The translations under genes and the position numbers were made by a program. This document shows positions 4,647 to 5,755 of a stretch of 5,755 nt of DNA, one piece after another. The notes beneath the pieces are model-generated. The model searched no databases and was not told the DNA's origin. It saw nothing but the letters and a program-made list of their open reading frames with translations. Location: contig JBAZZL010000050.1 of the NCBI GenBank assembly GCA_041658785.1, positions 1 to 5,755 of the forward strand, written 5' to 3'. This DNA comes from JAHJGG01 sp041658785 (lineage in GTDB: Bacteria; Patescibacteriota; Patescibacteriia; Magasanikbacterales; UBA922). Numbering within the stretch: position 1 is the first letter of the stretch; the number at the start of each line of letters is the position of its first letter.

Positions 4647-5625
4647 GTAATTCCGCGTTTTTTATTTTGGCAAAACCATTCAGGAAATTTTTTACGTTCA
4701 TTGTTTTTTTTCCTTCCAGCTGCAGGTCCATCACCTCAATCGCGCTTCCGCCGCAACCGATGTATATTTTATCATTTTCCACTGACACTTTGCCAGGAGT
4801 ATCAGGAGTATGTTGTGGAGGAGTATGTTGTGGGGGTGTATGTTGTGGAGGCGCAAAATCTTGCGCCTTTACAGCTAACAACTTCAGTCGCTTTCCGTTC
4901 CAGATAGTCCATATCCCTGGCCATGGGGTCAGTCCGCGGTATTGATTGTAGATTTCTCGCGCTGATTTGCGCCAGTCAACTTTTCCATCCTCGCGCGTCA
5001 GTTGTTTGCAAACGGTCGCTTGGCTGTTGTCTTGCGGAGTCAGCGGTAATTCTCCGGAGATATATTTGGGAACAGCTTCCAAAAGCGCTGCGGAGCCGAT
5101 TTTGACGAGTTTCTTTTCCAATTCAGGATAAGTTTCGTCCGGATCAATCGCAATTGTTTTTTGAAGAATTATGGGGCCGGTATCCAATCCAGCGTCCATT
5201 TTCATTATTGTAACGCCGGTTTCAGTTTCACCGTTCATCAGCGCCGATTGGATAGGGGAGGCGCCGCGGTATTTTGGTAAAAGCGAGGCGTGAACATTGA
5301 GCGTACCATATTTAGGGGCGTTGAAGATTGTTTGGGGGATGATTAGGCCGTATTGAGCTGTAACGCCGAGGGCGTACGGCATAAGATTTAAGGCATAAGA
5401 TTTTAGATCAGTAGGTTGTGCAATTTTAATATTGTGTTGTAGGGCGATAGTTTTAATAGGTGGCGGTTGTAGCTTTCTAGAGCGGCCGGTGGGTTTATCT
5501 GGTTGGGTGATGACGAGGTCAACGGAAATTTGTGGATCATTAATCATCGCTTGCAGAATTGTGGCAGCGAAGTCGTGGGTGCCGAAGAAGGCGGTTTTGA
5601 TTGTCCCATTGTTAAATTGTTTCAT
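4642..5625 (-). CDS. fmt: Methionyl-tRNA formyltransferase (327 aa)
   Basis: Fmt transfers a formyl group from 10-formyl-tetrahydrofolate to initiator Met-tRNA in the cytoplasm. The N-terminal Rossmann-like catalytic domain (about 10-205) opens with TAFFGTHDFA, contains TQPDKPTGRSRKLQPPPIK (40-58), AQYGLIIP (90-97) and LNVHASLLPKYRGASPIQ (109-126), and has DAGLDTGP (144-151). The catalytic Asn110, His112 and Asp148 are all present. A linker leads to the C-terminal tRNA-binding domain (about 220-320), with PWPGIW, PGKV and LQLEGKKTMNVKNFLNG. Length is slightly above the usual 310-320. The extra residues are an N-terminal MKQFNNGTIK and three PPQHT repeats in the C-terminal domain (about 259-273). 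An internal short duplication (KSYALNLMPYALG) also lies before the AQYG strand. The gene follows def by 57 bases, the common arrangement. No Shine-Dalgarno sequence precedes the ATG, and a start nearer TAFFG cannot be excluded. Confidence 0.97.
   Translation of the reverse strand: MKQFNNGTIKTAFFGTHDFAATILQAMINDPQISVDLVITQPDKPTGRSRKLQPPPIKTIALQHNIKIAQPTDLKSYALNLMPYALGVTAQYGLIIPQTIFNAPKYGTLNVHASLLPKYRGASPIQSALMNGETETGVTIMKMDAGLDTGPIILQKTIAIDPDETYPELEKKLVKIGSAALLEAVPKYISGELPLTPQDNSQATVCKQLTREDGKVDWRKSAREIYNQYRGLTPWPGIWTIWNGKRLKLLAVKAQDFAPPQHTPPQHTPPQHTPDTPGKVSVENDKIYIGCGGSAIEVMDLQLEGKKTMNVKNFLNGFAKIKNAELQ
4808..4852. repeat. 15-bp minisatellite, three copies, inside fmt
   Basis: Copies at 4808-4822, 4823-4837 and 4838-4852 share GTATGTTGTGG with small changes at the end of the unit. 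They encode PPQHT three times in a loop just before the PGKV strand of the tRNA-binding domain. Being in frame and in a loop, they should be tolerated. The copies differ slightly, so the expansion is not brand new. Confidence 0.9.
5378..5405. repeat. 14-bp tandem duplication inside fmt
   Basis: GGCATAAGATTTAA (5378-5391) is followed by GGCATAAGATTTTA (5392-5405), differing at one base. Because 14 is not a multiple of three, the two copies are read in different frames (KSYA and LNLMP), yet the catalytic domain continues intact after them. A compensating change must therefore exist, or the similarity has another origin. Confidence 0.75.
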
Positions 5626-5630
5626 TGTTA
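5599..5630. repeat. 16-bp imperfect tandem repeat across the fmt start
   Basis: On the minus strand TAACAATGAAACAATT (5630-5615) is followed by TAACAATGGGACAATC (5614-5599), with three mismatches. Both contain an ATG; only the first is in the fmt frame. The repeat accounts for the N-terminal extension MKQFNNGT that typical Fmt proteins lack. Confidence 0.75.
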
Positions 5631-5641
5631 CACTGTTTTAT

Positions 5642-5677
5642 AATCCGTTTAAATTCGTTTAATTCGTTGGATCCGTG
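5642..5677. repeat. Degenerate 9-10 bp repeat between def and fmt
   Basis: Four successive units AATCCGTTTA, AATTCGTTT, AATTCGTTGG and ATCCGTG fill most of the 57-base gap. They share A(A)T(T/C)CGT(T). No promoter or hairpin of note is seen, apart from a TATAAA on the minus strand at 5642-5637. Confidence 0.65.
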
Positions 5678-5682
5678 TTCTA

Positions 5683-5755
5683 TTATTCAGTCATATAAAC
5701 CCCTTTCGCCTTATCAATAAACAAAATTCCATCCAAATGATCTACTTCATGTTGA
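5683..5755 (-). CDS. def: Peptide deformylase, C-terminal end (partial, cut by the window edge)
   Basis: Def removes the N-formyl group from new proteins, using a metal ion held by a cysteine and two histidines. The visible 23 residues, reading from 5754, begin QHEVDHLDGILFID and end YMTE. HEVDH is the HExxH metal-binding motif, with the catalytic glutamate, and the HExDHLxG form is specific to peptide deformylases. The cysteine motif and the rest of the protein lie beyond the right edge. The tail after the motif is short, as in many bacterial deformylases. TAA (5685-5683) is followed directly by TAG. fmt follows 57 bases downstream on the same strand, so the two are probably co-transcribed. 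Confidence 0.95.
   Translation of the reverse strand, partial: QHEVDHLDGILFIDKAKGVYMTE

Noticed and set aside
4667..5662. Plus-strand ORFs opposite fmt
   Set aside because: They are antisense shadows; the opposite strand encodes a full Fmt with catalytic residues.

Overview
The window is a moderately AT-rich bacterial segment in which every convincing gene lies on the minus strand. Read in that direction (right to left) it holds: the last 23 codons of peptide deformylase (def); a complete methionyl-tRNA formyltransferase (fmt); a large O-antigen ligase/polymerase-type membrane protein; and then a run of small genes of unknown function (a membrane-protein pair, a 139-residue protein and a 104-residue protein). 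The last three units are separated by long imperfect palindromes. Low coding density outside the core genes, orphan small proteins, starts without Shine-Dalgarno sequences and many short tandem duplications would suit an uncultivated small-genome bacterium, for example of the candidate phyla radiation (Patescibacteria). That placement is an inference without a phylogenetic marker. The standard genetic code fits all genes.

The right third (about 3031-5755) looks like ordinary chromosome. def and fmt act as a pair: Fmt formylates initiator Met-tRNA and Def removes the formyl group from the finished protein. The Wzy_C-type protein follows behind an AT-rich spacer with a good -10 box.

The left half (1-3030) looks accessory. 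Three gene units (274-588; 934-1353; 1670-2813) all point the same way, and each lies between inverted arms. The two left units share one arm family although their proteins are unrelated; the third unit has another arm family with the same box-spacer-box design. Between units sit imperfect palindromes of about 50-200 bp (sites A, B, C, D). Their two flanks belong to the neighbouring units, so site C joins one arm of each family. This is the layout expected of integron-like cassettes, with an attC-like site after each ORF. However, no integrase lies in the window and the GTTATAC-like cores do not strictly match the attC consensus GTTRRRY, so this remains a hypothesis.

Stretches without genes: 1-273 (site A, GC-rich hairpins, start of an arm), 589-933 (arms and site B), 1354-1669 (arms and site C), 2814-3030 (arm and site D), 4543-4641 (palindrome E and a promoter) and 5626-5682 (short degenerate repeats). 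I saw no tRNA, rRNA, CRISPR array, transposase or integrase.
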